This document shows positions 1 through 9,146 of a stretch of DNA of 22,765 bases, in pieces. The position numbers were made by a program, and so were the translations under genes. The DNA comes from an uncultured Bacteroidales bacterium. Its GTDB lineage: Bacteria > Bacteroidota > Bacteroidia > Bacteroidales > UBA932. The stretch is from positions 1 through 22,765 of the forward strand of contig CAKVBK010000022.1 in assembly GCA_934725285.1 (NCBI GenBank). Reading direction: 5' to 3'. The notes beneath the pieces were generated by a model. The model saw nothing but the letters and a program-made list of their open reading frames with translations, was not told the origin of the DNA and ran no database searches. How positions within the stretch are numbered: the stretch's first letter is position 1; each line of letters starts with the position of its first letter.

Positions 1-75
1 TTTTTTCAATTTTATAACAAATGGATATTCAAGTAGTTGCAGAGGCGGGATTTTTAGGCTGTCAAAGTCAGGAAA

Positions 76-110
76 TAAGTCCGGGCAGAGTCAATTTCTG
101 CCCGGACTTA
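76..110 (-). terminator. Strong hairpin terminator of the SusC/SusD operon
   Basis: Two 14-nt arms (76-89 and 97-110) are perfect reverse complements around a 7-nt loop. The stem is GC-rich, built on GTCCGGGCAGA. Read on the minus strand it lies just past the stop of the last operon gene (128) and is followed by TTATTTCC, which fits an intrinsic terminator. The arms are symmetric, so it could also stop transcription entering from the left on the plus strand. Confidence 0.8.
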
Positions 111-127
111 CTATATGAAATCGGCAC

Positions 128-1168
128 TTATCTCGGGATGACGCAGATGTGTGTGTCACGCGCGCGTTCTCCGCTGTGGTCAAACTTTCCGTTGTCACAC
201 GGATAGTTCACGACATTGGTGCTCGCGTCCCCTTGCCCTTTGACGCACATCGTGGTCGAGCCGCCACCGTCCAGATTAAGGGCGTATTGAGGCTTGAACC
301 AATTTTTCAGGAATATGGTCAGTTCCTTAGCGCTCATCCCCTCGCTGACACCCGAATGTCTGCCGTCAACGGTGATCAGAAGAATATGGTTGTTCTCGGT
401 CTTGGCGATCGCCGTGCGCGGATGACGCACCGTCTGATGCCTGATCGGATCCTCTGAGTTGAGTGTAAGAATCTGCTCGTAAGTCAGGTCGGTCTTGGCG
501 AACACCTCTCCTACCGGCTCGAAATCGTCAATCAGCATAGGGGCGCTGGAAATGATGTTCGGTTCCGTACAGGAAAGATAGAACTGACGCTGGGCCGGAA
601 GCTTCATACCCTTACAGCAATATGAGATGTTGACATTATCGCCGTCAATGAACAAGGCTCCCTCATTCTTCCACTGCGGAACGACATTGGCGATGTAGGC
701 GTTCTTGATGCTGCCATAGGTCTGGCCTGCGACTTTCACGAATATCGACGCGAGCTCGTAGCCGGCGTTTATGGCCCCGACTGCCTTCTCTTTGGCCATC
801 GCGGCGGATGTCGTGACCGAAGGGTAATAGTAAACGAGTTTGAAGTCGTTCTTCCCCGCTGAAAGATCCACGTCAAGGACATTGACAATCTGAGCGGCCC
901 CACTGATCACGTCTGTGGCCTCGAAATTCTTCCAAACGACACCGTCGGAAACCGTCGTTGTTTTCCAAAGGGAATTATCCAACTGGTAAACGGTGTTGTC
1001 ATACTCCGGTTTTTCCGGTTTGTCAGGATCTGGTTCCGGGTTCGGTTTGTCTTCTCCGCCATTGACTGTGTGGTGCGGATGGTCATAGAACGAGCTGGAG
1101 GTCTCGCCGTCACAAGAGACCGCTCCGGCCAAAAGAAGCGACAGAAGTATGTAAGTGATCTTTTTCAT
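128..1168 (-). CDS. Lipoprotein with NAGPA-type phosphodiester glycosidase domain
   Basis: Predicted exported lipoprotein of 346 residues. The signal peptide starts MKKITYILLSLLL and ends in lipobox AVSC (Cys19). A Pro/Asp/Lys/Glu-rich linker follows at about 43-57. The C-terminal part (about 205-346) matches the NAGPA family (phosphodiester glycosidase; the mammalian enzyme removes GlcNAc from mannose-6-phosphate diesters), with signature pieces HPRTAIAKT (249-257), VDGRHSG (267-273) and NLDGGGSTTM (298-307). The middle region (about 60-200) has no fold I recognise. The ATG at 1168 is preferred over an in-frame TTG at 1174 because it begins the signal peptide directly. It is the last gene of the SusC/SusD operon, 9 bp after the previous stop and just before the 76-110 hairpin. 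I infer that it removes phosphodiester-linked sugars from the glycan captured by SusD; the substrate is unknown. Confidence 0.85.
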   Translation of the reverse strand: MKKITYILLSLLLAGAVSCDGETSSSFYDHPHHTVNGGEDKPNPEPDPDKPEKPEYDNTVYQLDNSLWKTTTVSDGVVWKNFEATDVISGAAQIVNVLDVDLSAGKNDFKLVYYYPSVTTSAAMAKEKAVGAINAGYELASIFVKVAGQTYGSIKNAYIANVVPQWKNEGALFIDGDNVNISYCCKGMKLPAQRQFYLSCTEPNIISSAPMLIDDFEPVGEVFAKTDLTYEQILTLNSEDPIRHQTVRHPRTAIAKTENNHILLITVDGRHSGVSEGMSAKELTIFLKNWFKPQYALNLDGGGSTTMCVKGQGDASTNVVNYPCDNGKFDHSGERARDTHICVIPR

Positions 1169-1177
1169 ATTCAAAAA

Positions 1178-2803
1178 TTATTTTAGAACAGGTTTTTCAC
1201 CGCTGAGATCCCAGATGGCCTCATCCCAGCCAAGCTTCCTGGCCACATCACAAAGGGTCTCATCCTTGCCGGCAGCCTTTCCGTGGTAAGGATAACAGTA
1301 CATTCCGGAGGCTCCGTTGGATGTTCCGACAGTCAAAGGATTGTCCGGATCGGAGTTCGGTTGGTCAACAAGGACATTATACGCGTCCAGTCCGGGATAT
1401 TCCTGAAAATTGAAATCGTGTTTCCGGTAGCCGTCGGTGTGGGTGTTGTAGATGCTTGAGAATCCGACGATGGCGCCGCTGCTGTAGTGGCCAGGCTTGC
1501 CATCAGTGTTGGTGGCCTTGACATATTCATTCCAAGCGATGCAGTTCACGACCTTGTTATGCACGGTGGCCTTGAAGTTCGAACTCCATCCAGTGGCGCG
1601 GCCAACGATTCCGCCTACCGCCCAGACACCCTCGATGCTGGCTGTGGAGGCACAGTTGTAGATGCCGGCGTCCGGTCTCCAGAACTCGCCGAGGATTCCG
1701 CCCGCGGTCAGTTTGGCCTTGACAGAGCCCTCCGTGAAGCAGTTCTTTATCGTCACGGTAGCGGTCTCGTTCTCGCCTCCGATCAGACCTGCAGCTCCGT
1801 CCTTGTGCGTGGACTCGATGTGGCCGTTAACATAACAGTTCTCGATCAGGCAGGCCGGACCGCCAAGCCTTCCTCCAATGCCGCCGACTCCGTAGGTTCC
1901 GGTCTCGAACAACCTTGCCCCGATGACTCTCACGTTATAGACGTGCGCCGCAAGGGTCTTGGTGCCGATGTAGCCGCCGATCACGCCAGCCGCGGAGCCT
2001 CCGTTCACGTAAGGATTCAGGAATGTCACATCGTGCACACTGCCGTACAGAACCCCGAAGAACGATGGATAGCTTCTGTACGAGCAAGAGAAATTACTGA
2101 TAGTGTGGCCATCACCGTCAAAATCAACCTCGTAGTCGAAAGGATCGGCATAGTTCACAGGTACCCATTCTCCGATGTCACTCATATCAACGTCGTCCGT
2201 CATACGGAACCAGACCTTGACCCCGTGCTTCACCTGATCGTGCATATTCACAAGATCCGCTGGTTCCGAGATGAGATAAGGGAACTGTTCGGTGCCCAGT
2301 CCCTTGACAGGAGCCATATGGCACAGGAATATGTAGGCCGGGGATCCGATGGTGTAGTTGTCGTAGCCCGAAACTTTGTCCACGACCACCGGCAGGAGGA
2401 AAACCTCGTCCATCGGCATTTCCTCCGTCGCGGTGAAAGTCAAGTCGGCGGATGAGGATGACTTGCCGTAGCGTGGCATAATCACCGCTGAGGATTCCAG
2501 CTTGTAGGAGTTAGCCGGAGCCACCTTGTAGGAGGTCCCGTGCTCATTGTTGTAGGTTTCCACAAGGCTCTCGTCCACCCTGAAACTGATGCTCAAAGGC
2601 TCACCGGCCACGGTCGAGGCTTCGGCCCTGACACTGATTGTCTTGGAATTGCCCATAAGAGCCTTGACAGGCTCGTCACCGGCAGTGGTGACCGCTGAAA
2701 GGACAGCGGTCTCGTTGTAAGTCTCATTCTCGTCCGGATCACAGGAGACAAAACCCGAGACAGCCAGAACAATGGATGAGAATATCAATATAGTCTTTTT
2801 CAT
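1178..2803 (-). CDS. Surface lipoprotein: DUF1735 domain plus GLUG-like beta-helix
   Basis: Predicted 541-residue lipoprotein with signal peptide MKKTILIFSSIVLAV and lipobox FVSC (Cys21). Residues about 30-150 resemble the DUF1735 (BT_3987 N-terminal) fold common in glycan-binding proteins beside SusD, including VDESLVETYNNEHGTSYKV and a LLPVVV strand. From about residue 165 the protein has Gly-rich repeats (GGIGGRLGG, AGLIGGENE, AGGILGEF, VGGIVGRA), typical of GLUG-type right-handed beta-helices. No catalytic residues can be assigned. It lies between susD and the glycosidase gene and fits a surface glycan-binding protein. An in-frame TTG at 2821 would add six residues, but the ATG at 2803 gives a normal signal peptide, 18 bp after the susD stop. 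Confidence 0.82.
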   Translation of the reverse strand: MKKTILIFSSIVLAVSGFVSCDPDENETYNETAVLSAVTTAGDEPVKALMGNSKTISVRAEASTVAGEPLSISFRVDESLVETYNNEHGTSYKVAPANSYKLESSAVIMPRYGKSSSSADLTFTATEEMPMDEVFLLPVVVDKVSGYDNYTIGSPAYIFLCHMAPVKGLGTEQFPYLISEPADLVNMHDQVKHGVKVWFRMTDDVDMSDIGEWVPVNYADPFDYEVDFDGDGHTISNFSCSYRSYPSFFGVLYGSVHDVTFLNPYVNGGSAAGVIGGYIGTKTLAAHVYNVRVIGARLFETGTYGVGGIGGRLGGPACLIENCYVNGHIESTHKDGAAGLIGGENETATVTIKNCFTEGSVKAKLTAGGILGEFWRPDAGIYNCASTASIEGVWAVGGIVGRATGWSSNFKATVHNKVVNCIAWNEYVKATNTDGKPGHYSSGAIVGFSSIYNTHTDGYRKHDFNFQEYPGLDAYNVLVDQPNSDPDNPLTVGTSNGASGMYCYPYHGKAAGKDETLCDVARKLGWDEAIWDLSGEKPVLK

Positions 2804-2821
2804 CACGTTCAATGTTATCAA

Positions 2822-4591
2822 TTAAAATTTCAATCCGTCATTCCAGCCCGGATTCTGGACAAGGTTTCCTTTGGTAAGAGACCTGTCATCAGTAGGGATC
2901 GGATAAAGGTAATCCCTGTTCTCGTTCCAGACACCTTCACCGCCGTGCGGATTGATGTACCCCTTTGTGCCCTCGCTGAGGATTATGTCTCCTCCAAGCT
3001 TGTACTTAAGTGTCGCCTTAGTGCCGGACGGAACGGAATCCTCGTAAAGGCAGATGTCAGGGGTACCGTCACCATCAAGGTCATATTCACCAGGCCCGGG
3101 GAAATACATTCCGTACATAGGCTGCTCGAATCGCTTGCCTTCCTTCCACCTCATCATATCGTAGTAGCGGAAGCCTTCCTGCGCCAGTTCGATGGTCCTT
3201 TCCCTGCGGATTTCCAGGATTACACCCTTGTTGTCACCCGTCACATTAGGGTAGCCTGTGACTTCCGACGCAAGGTACGGATCCGGAGACGCGTTGGCGT
3301 CTGACATATTCAGATTCGGCATCCCGGCCCTGTCGCGGAGTTTCTTGACTGAGATGTCGATGTCTCCCTGGGTCAGCGTTCCAAGCTCTGCTTTTGCCTC
3401 GGCGTAGTTCAGGTAGATCTCGGCCGTTCTGAATATGATCAAGTCGATGTCTGACTGGCCGTAAGCGTCTTTGTCCGTTGTGGTCACGTACTTTATCGGC
3501 TGATAGCCTGTGATCGTCGAGGACAGATCCGGAGCTATGGCCTTCGTTGTGCCGATCCTCGTGTACCCCGGAGTCCTGATTGTCTGTGAGAGGCGAGGGT
3601 CACGGTTCTTGGTCTCTTCGGCGAACTGCATTGTCTGATAGCCTGGTTTGTCGGTGAAACGGCTTCCGTCAAGCATCAGGTAACTGTCCACGATCTTCTT
3701 TGTCATTCCCGGACGACCCATAGAACCGACAAGTGTGTAGTTGGCCGAACTGTGGACCACACTATACTGGGCATTGTAGTTTCTTGCGAGTATCACCTCG
3801 TCACCGAGAGCGTTCTCGGAGGAGAACAACGCAAGATAGCTCTTGGCCGTACCCTCCGCGGTGTGAAGAGTGTAGCCGCTCTTGTTCATAAACTCCAATG
3901 AGGCATCGGCGGCACGCTCGAGATAATATTTCCAATCGTGCTCGTAGCCATTGATGTCGTGATACTTACGATAGGTTCCCTCGAAAAGGCAGAAACGGGA
4001 CTTCAGCGCCAGGGCTGTCCACTTCGTGACAGTATAGACCGACTTGGAGTCCGGCAGGTTTGCTATCGCAAAGTCGATGTCCTCCAACATCTTGGTCATC
4101 ACATACTCACGGCTGTCACGAGGTTTGTAGAGAGCTTCGTCCGTTGACCCCAGCTGTGTGTCATACCAAGGGACATCCCCGAACCTCTTGATTTTCTCGA
4201 AGTAGAAATATGCCCTGAAGAAACGCGCCAGGCCTACGTAGCGGTCACGGACCTTCTCATCCTTGCAGTTTGAGGAATAGTCAATCAGCGTGTTGAATTT
4301 TCTCAGATCTGTGAACGACCATCCTCCACCGGAACCTGGGATCACTCTTCCGTCACGGATCTCGGCGATAAGGTTCGTGCCGATGTAGTTGTCGCAATTC
4401 TCGTTGTAAAGTCCTGTGGACGGGAGAATTGTGTAGAAATTGTTACTGAAGGCCTGCATCTCGCTCTCGTTGGTGAAGAACGAGTCCGGAGACAATGTCG
4501 CCTGTGGAGTCTTGTTGAGCAGATCATCGCAGGAAACGAGAACCACCGGAACCAAGAGCGCGGCCAGTATGTGTTTGATATTATGTTTCAT
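2822..4591 (-). CDS. SusD/RagB family glycan-binding outer-membrane lipoprotein
   Basis: About 589 residues, usual for SusD proteins. The signal peptide MKHNIKHILAALL ends in lipobox VLVSC (Cys21). Family hallmarks are the N-terminal NKTPQATLSPDSFF segment, the TPR-like RFFRAYFYFEKIKRFGDVPW helix pair, and the C-terminal IRRERTIELAQEGFRYYDMMRWKEG followed by YLYPIPTDDRSL and QNPGW. SusD caps the SusC channel and binds oligosaccharide at the cell surface. It directly follows susC. An alternative ATG at 4606 overlaps the susC stop codon in a TAATG junction and would add five residues; either start implies coupling to susC translation. I chose 4591 because the added residues put an acidic residue before the signal peptide, but this is not decisive. 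Confidence 0.92.
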   Translation of the reverse strand: MKHNIKHILAALLVPVVLVSCDDLLNKTPQATLSPDSFFTNESEMQAFSNNFYTILPSTGLYNENCDNYIGTNLIAEIRDGRVIPGSGGGWSFTDLRKFNTLIDYSSNCKDEKVRDRYVGLARFFRAYFYFEKIKRFGDVPWYDTQLGSTDEALYKPRDSREYVMTKMLEDIDFAIANLPDSKSVYTVTKWTALALKSRFCLFEGTYRKYHDINGYEHDWKYYLERAADASLEFMNKSGYTLHTAEGTAKSYLALFSSENALGDEVILARNYNAQYSVVHSSANYTLVGSMGRPGMTKKIVDSYLMLDGSRFTDKPGYQTMQFAEETKNRDPRLSQTIRTPGYTRIGTTKAIAPDLSSTITGYQPIKYVTTTDKDAYGQSDIDLIIFRTAEIYLNYAEAKAELGTLTQGDIDISVKKLRDRAGMPNLNMSDANASPDPYLASEVTGYPNVTGDNKGVILEIRRERTIELAQEGFRYYDMMRWKEGKRFEQPMYGMYFPGPGEYDLDGDGTPDICLYEDSVPSGTKATLKYKLGGDIILSEGTKGYINPHGGEGVWNENRDYLYPIPTDDRSLTKGNLVQNPGWNDGLKF

Positions 4592-4605
4592 TTGCTCTCG
4601 ATACA

Positions 4606-7600
4606 TTAGAATGTGATGTCAACACCGAACATAAAAGTCTTCTGCCACGGATAGATGCGCAGATTGCCGTTGGTCTGTGCCTGTTCCGGGTCAATGTACT
4701 TGGAACGCAGGCCGGAAAGGTAGGCCAAGTTCTCTCCAGTGAAATAGACACGGATCCCATCGACATTGATCTTCTTGGTCAACGAGGCAGGAAGGGTATA
4801 GCCGAACGTGAGGTTCTTCAGACGGCAATAGCCGATGTTCTGGAGATACCTGTCATTGACGGTTCCGAGCTCACGTCCGGAGCTCATCGCCACATAGCCT
4901 CTCGGGCGTGGGAAATAAGCGTCCGGATTCTCCTCCGACCACACATCATCCATAAAGTCCTTAGGAATATACGTCATATACGGACGGGCATACGGCCCCC
5001 AGAAAGCCCTGGCGTCTCCGGTAGGATACCAATCCATTCTTCCGATGCCCTGGAGGAACACCGAGAAGTCGAAGCCCAACCAATTGAAACCGAGGCTTAT
5101 GCCATAGTTATAACGAGGTTGTCTGTTACCGATGATCTCACGGTCACCCGGATCATCCACAGTGTTTTTTCCTGTGCTGATCTTATCGTCACCGTCAAGA
5201 TCCAGATACTTAAGGTCTCCGGCGTGAAGTCCCTTCTCGGAACCTGCGGAACCGTTGATGATCTGGTTGACGGATGTCTGATCGACCTTGTAAGAGGACG
5301 CCTCCTCATCGGTGGCGAACAGACCTCCCACACGGTAGCCCCAGATCTCACCGTAGCACATCCCCTCGTAGTAGGACATAGAAAGACTCTTGTCCGGATT
5401 GTCGAACTTGGTGATGTGTGTAAGGTAATCACTGAACTGGAGTCCGACATTGTAGTGGAACGGATGTCCGGCAAGGCTGAGCATATCCTTCCAAGAAACC
5501 GACAGCTCATAACCTTTTGTGCGGAGATCCGCGGCGTTGATCTGAGGAGAGGACGCTCCATAGGACGCCGGAAGGGCGATTCCCGCCGTGAGCATATTCT
5601 TTGTGTCACGTATATAAGCGTCCGCGGTGAGCTGCAGCCTGTTGTTAAGGAAAGCCATATCCACTCCGAGATTGTTCTGGATGGAAGTCTCCCAGGTGAG
5701 GTCGGAGGCGACCGGAGCCGAGATTGTGGCGCTTACCGGCTTGTCGCCACCGAACAGGTAGTTCTGCGTGCCCACTGAGATTGTCCTCAGGTAGGCGTAG
5801 TAACTGCTGACATTCTGGTTGCCAAGCTGTCCGTAGGAATATCTAACCTTGAGGTTATCGAACCAACTTTTGAGCGGCTTGAAGAAATTCTCCTCGGAGA
5901 CCCTCCAGCCTACCGAGGCCGACGGGAAGAACCCCCACCTGTATCCGGAGGCGAAGCGGGATGTTCCGTCATAGCGTCCGCTGACCTCGAAGAGATATTT
6001 CCCTGCATAGTCGTAATTGATCCTTCCGAAATATCCCGCTATGGCATATTCATTCTGACCTCCGCTGACATTGGTTCTTCTGGTGCCGTCAGCGTCCGTT
6101 CCGACGAGGTTCAGATCGCTGAGGATGTCACTCATCAGATTGTAGCCGGTGCCGCTGGTGGTCTTGGTTCTCTTCGTCTCCCAGTTGATTCCAAGGGTTG
6201 CCTTCACATTATGGGCGTCACCGAAGGTGTCTGAATATGTCGCATAGACGTTGGCCGCCTGATAGTTGGCCAGGCTGTTGGACTCAAAGAGTTTGTTCTC
6301 GAAAGCACCGGTCTTAAGAGTCACTATCTCGCCAGGATTTCGGGAATAGGTCGTGTTCACACTTCTGTTCATATTGTTGGAATACTGGAACATATAAGTG
6401 TAGTTGGCCTTGACCTCGACCTGCGGGATCGGAGAGAGCGTCAGCTCTGTGGTCGTACTGATGTTGTTAACGGCATCCTTGTTATGGAATCCGCCGTTGT
6501 TCATAATGGTCACATAGCCGTCCATCACGGTGTAGCCGTTGTACTGGGTCGTGTAGATCGCCGAGCCGTCAGGGTTACACACAGGGTAGCTGGCGAGGGC
6601 GTGCACCGTGCTCTGTGAGAACGAGTTGTTCGCGCCGCTGACACCGGAATATTTATAGCTGGAATTGAAGTAGCTGGTGTTGTTGGACAGCTTGATCCAT
6701 TTGTTGACATCGAAGTTCAGTTTGCTTCTCACAGTGAACTTCTTGTACACATCCGGATCGTTCCTGAACATTCCCTGCTCGTTGTTGTAGCCCGCCGAAA
6801 GGAAATATTTCACTCTCTTGGTTCCACCGCTGAACGAGATGTTGTGGCTCGTGGTCGGCTTGTTGTCTTTGTAGAGGTAGTGCCACCAGTCGGTGTTGGC
6901 GTAGTAGTTATAAGTGTCCACACCGTTGCGCTGGTCGATCACGATCCACGGACGCTCCGGGTTCTCCACCTTGTCGTTGCGGCGGATCCAAAGCTGCTCC
7001 ATATCCTCATCAGTGTAGGTGGCATAAGGAGTTCCTGAATATGACTGGAAGAACATATTGTTGATGAGCACGGAAAAGTAGCCTCTGTCTTCCCAATCCG
7101 TCGATGCGGTCGGAGAAGTCCAACCGGCTCTTCCACTGTATCTTACAACAGCCTTTCCTTCGGTCTCGCCTCCGCTTTTGGTCGTCACGAGGATGACACC
7201 GTAGGCGGCGCGGGCTCCGTAGATGGCGGCGGCGGAGGCGTCCTTGATGACGGATATGCTCTCCACATCGTTAGGAGCGACCTGCTGGAGATCCCCCTCC
7301 ACTCCGTCCACAAGCACGAGCACGGAACTGCTGTTGATGGAGCCCATACCACGGATGTTGAACGAGGCGGCCTGTCCCGGACGGCCTGTGGCCGATGTCA
7401 CATTAAGGCCTGCCACGGCTCCCTGAAGCATATGGGCCACATCAAGGGCAGCCCTGTCCTTCAGTTCCTTGCTCCCGACCGTGGAGATGGCTCCGGTCAG
7501 GTTCACTTTCTTCTGCGAGCCGTAACCGACAACGACAGTCTCCTCAAGCATTGTGGAATTGTCCTTGAGGAATATCCTCACGGAACTCTCCCCCGCCCTG

Positions 7601-8127
7601 ACCTTGACAATCTTCGTGTCGTAGCCAAGGCAAGACACCTCGACATCTGTGTCCTCGTCCAGAATGCCCAACGAGAACCGGCCGTTCTCGTCAGTGGTGG
7701 TTCCGGTGTTGGCTCCGGTCAAGACAGCCGCTCCGATGACAGGCTGGTCATTGGCGTCGAGAACCACACCTGTGACTGTGCGGGACCTGACCGGCCTCCG
7801 GGTCATCGCAGAGATGTACACGACGTTCTCCTTCACATCCACGGCCACGGCGGTCGGGGCGAAGATTTTTGTGACAGCCGTCTCCACCGGCACGTCCTTC
7901 ACGCTGACGGTGACTTTCCTGGAAAGGTCAAGCCCATCCGTCCTCATGACGAACGAATAGCCGTAATCAGTCTTCAGCATTCCAAGGGCATTCTCGATGG
8001 AAGTGCTCTTGGCGCTAAGCGACACATTTGCGTTCTGCGCGGACAATCCTCCGGCAAAAAGCGCGAATGAGAGCACCACGGCAAGCGCGGTCCTCAACAC
8101 TCGTTGTAATGAATAGCTTGCATTCAT
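4606..8127 (-). CDS. SusC/RagA TonB-dependent outer-membrane transporter with STN domain
   Basis: 1173 residues. Signal peptide is about 1-32 (hydrophobic LAVVLSFALFAGGLSA). An STN domain (about 38-106) follows, then a carboxypeptidase-regulatory-like domain (about 117-190, TVTGVVLDANDQPVIGAAV), the ETVVVGYGSQKK segment near 196-207, a plug (about 208-320, with GMGSINSSSVLVLVDGVE and KDASAAAIYGARAAYGVILV), and a long beta-barrel ending in a terminal aromatic residue (DITF). It imports the glycan fragment presented by SusD using TonB energy. The STN domain marks a transporter that also signals to an anti-sigma factor, matching the FecR gene 61 bp upstream. The gene appears intact. Its substrate cannot be read from the sequence. 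Confidence 0.95.
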   Translation of the reverse strand: MNASYSLQRVLRTALAVVLSFALFAGGLSAQNANVSLSAKSTSIENALGMLKTDYGYSFVMRTDGLDLSRKVTVSVKDVPVETAVTKIFAPTAVAVDVKENVVYISAMTRRPVRSRTVTGVVLDANDQPVIGAAVLTGANTGTTTDENGRFSLGILDEDTDVEVSCLGYDTKIVKVRAGESSVRIFLKDNSTMLEETVVVGYGSQKKVNLTGAISTVGSKELKDRAALDVAHMLQGAVAGLNVTSATGRPGQAASFNIRGMGSINSSSVLVLVDGVEGDLQQVAPNDVESISVIKDASAAAIYGARAAYGVILVTTKSGGETEGKAVVRYSGRAGWTSPTASTDWEDRGYFSVLINNMFFQSYSGTPYATYTDEDMEQLWIRRNDKVENPERPWIVIDQRNGVDTYNYYANTDWWHYLYKDNKPTTSHNISFSGGTKRVKYFLSAGYNNEQGMFRNDPDVYKKFTVRSKLNFDVNKWIKLSNNTSYFNSSYKYSGVSGANNSFSQSTVHALASYPVCNPDGSAIYTTQYNGYTVMDGYVTIMNNGGFHNKDAVNNISTTTELTLSPIPQVEVKANYTYMFQYSNNMNRSVNTTYSRNPGEIVTLKTGAFENKLFESNSLANYQAANVYATYSDTFGDAHNVKATLGINWETKRTKTTSGTGYNLMSDILSDLNLVGTDADGTRRTNVSGGQNEYAIAGYFGRINYDYAGKYLFEVSGRYDGTSRFASGYRWGFFPSASVGWRVSEENFFKPLKSWFDNLKVRYSYGQLGNQNVSSYYAYLRTISVGTQNYLFGGDKPVSATISAPVASDLTWETSIQNNLGVDMAFLNNRLQLTADAYIRDTKNMLTAGIALPASYGASSPQINAADLRTKGYELSVSWKDMLSLAGHPFHYNVGLQFSDYLTHITKFDNPDKSLSMSYYEGMCYGEIWGYRVGGLFATDEEASSYKVDQTSVNQIINGSAGSEKGLHAGDLKYLDLDGDDKISTGKNTVDDPGDREIIGNRQPRYNYGISLGFNWLGFDFSVFLQGIGRMDWYPTGDARAFWGPYARPYMTYIPKDFMDDVWSEENPDAYFPRPRGYVAMSSGRELGTVNDRYLQNIGYCRLKNLTFGYTLPASLTKKINVDGIRVYFTGENLAYLSGLRSKYIDPEQAQTNGNLRIYPWQKTFMFGVDITF

Positions 8128-8188
8128 CCTTTGAATTACATTAGTTAATAATTATTGTTGTGGTTATAAAATATTCTTTCACAAGCCG

Positions 8189-9100
8189 TCAGTCAAGATA
8201 TATCACCTTCCCCTCACGCCTTATGCCGAACGGCGTGATGTTCCGCAGCGACTCAAGGATCATATCCACCGATTCCGCGTGGACTATGCTGATGTAGAAC
8301 ATAGTGTTCTCCAGTTCCTCGTTTCTGAATATTATTCTGACATCAAAGATCCTTTCCAGATCCCTCGCCACCTGCCTGAAGGATGAGTGGTATGCGTCAA
8401 ACTCGCCCTTGTACCAAGCCGGGTATTTGGACTCGGCCAAATCGTAGAGGCTTATCTCTCCGGTAGTCCTGTCAAAGAAAGCCGCCTTGCCTGATGTCAG
8501 GTGCAACGGAGCCTCGCTTCCATCGAACGTGACATCGACTTTACCCTCCATCAGAGTCACGGTCTGCCGATCGTCTTCCGGATAGGCCTTGATGTTGAAC
8601 TTTGTGCCGACAACCTTGACGGACGTTCCGTCCACCTTCACAATGAAAGGCCGCCTGGAATCACTTGTCACGTTGAACAAACCTTCTCCGGAGAAATAAA
8701 CATTCCGTTCCTTTCCGGTGAAACGCTCCGGGTACATCAGTCTGGAACCTCCGCCCGCAATCACCAGAGATCCGTCCGGCAATGTCAATGACTTCTGACA
8801 GCCATAACTGACGAATACCTCCCGCCATTTCATGGTTTCGGCGGCTTCCGTACCGATTATTGCCCCGGAATAAAGTCCGATTCCCAGGAACACCACAGCC
8901 ACAACGGCGGCCACGGCAAGCATCCTGAGCATCACTTTTCGGTGCGTCCGCCCAATCCTCATTCTGAAAGAATCCAAGGCATCCTGAACATCTCCGTCCG
9001 GGATAGCCATCGACGGAGAGTTCCACAGTTCCCTGTCGAAAGCCTCCATCTCCTCTGCGGACAGTTCCGCCATCTTGTCTCTATAATCGTCCATATTCAT
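8189..9100 (-). CDS. FecR-family anti-sigma factor
   Basis: Inner-membrane anti-sigma factor of about 303 residues. The N-terminal cytoplasmic part (1-55) is acidic and helical (MDDYRDKMAELSAEEMEAFD) and would bind the sigma factor. One membrane helix lies at about 57-79 (VMLRMLAVAAVVAVVFLGIGLY). The periplasmic part has the FecR domain (about 100-200: TLPDGSLVIAGGGSRLMYP, GEGLFNV, VVGTKFNI) and a C-terminal DUF4974-like region (about 235-303, WYKGEFDAYHSSFRQVARDL). The open frame extends upstream to 9262, but that part overlaps the sigma gene in another frame and looks non-coding, so I start at the ATG at 9100 (another ATG lies at 9094). It starts 46 bp after the sigma stop and would link STN signalling from SusC to release of the sigma factor. 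Confidence 0.9.
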   Translation of the reverse strand: MNMDDYRDKMAELSAEEMEAFDRELWNSPSMAIPDGDVQDALDSFRMRIGRTHRKVMLRMLAVAAVVAVVFLGIGLYSGAIIGTEAAETMKWREVFVSYGCQKSLTLPDGSLVIAGGGSRLMYPERFTGKERNVYFSGEGLFNVTSDSRRPFIVKVDGTSVKVVGTKFNIKAYPEDDRQTVTLMEGKVDVTFDGSEAPLHLTSGKAAFFDRTTGEISLYDLAESKYPAWYKGEFDAYHSSFRQVARDLERIFDVRIIFRNEELENTMFYISIVHAESVDMILESLRNITPFGIRREGKVIYLD

Positions 9101-9146
9101 TGCTCGTTCGTGATTTTCCGCAGGAACGCGATCATTATATTCATGG

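Noticed and set aside
1487..2455. Long plus-strand open frame (322 codons)
   Set aside because: It lies wholly opposite the DUF1735/beta-helix lipoprotein, has no recognisable domain and has the composition of an antisense shadow of a GC-rich gene.
7432..8070. Plus-strand open frame of 212 codons
   Set aside because: It is antisense to the well-supported N-terminal part of the SusC gene and shows no domain.
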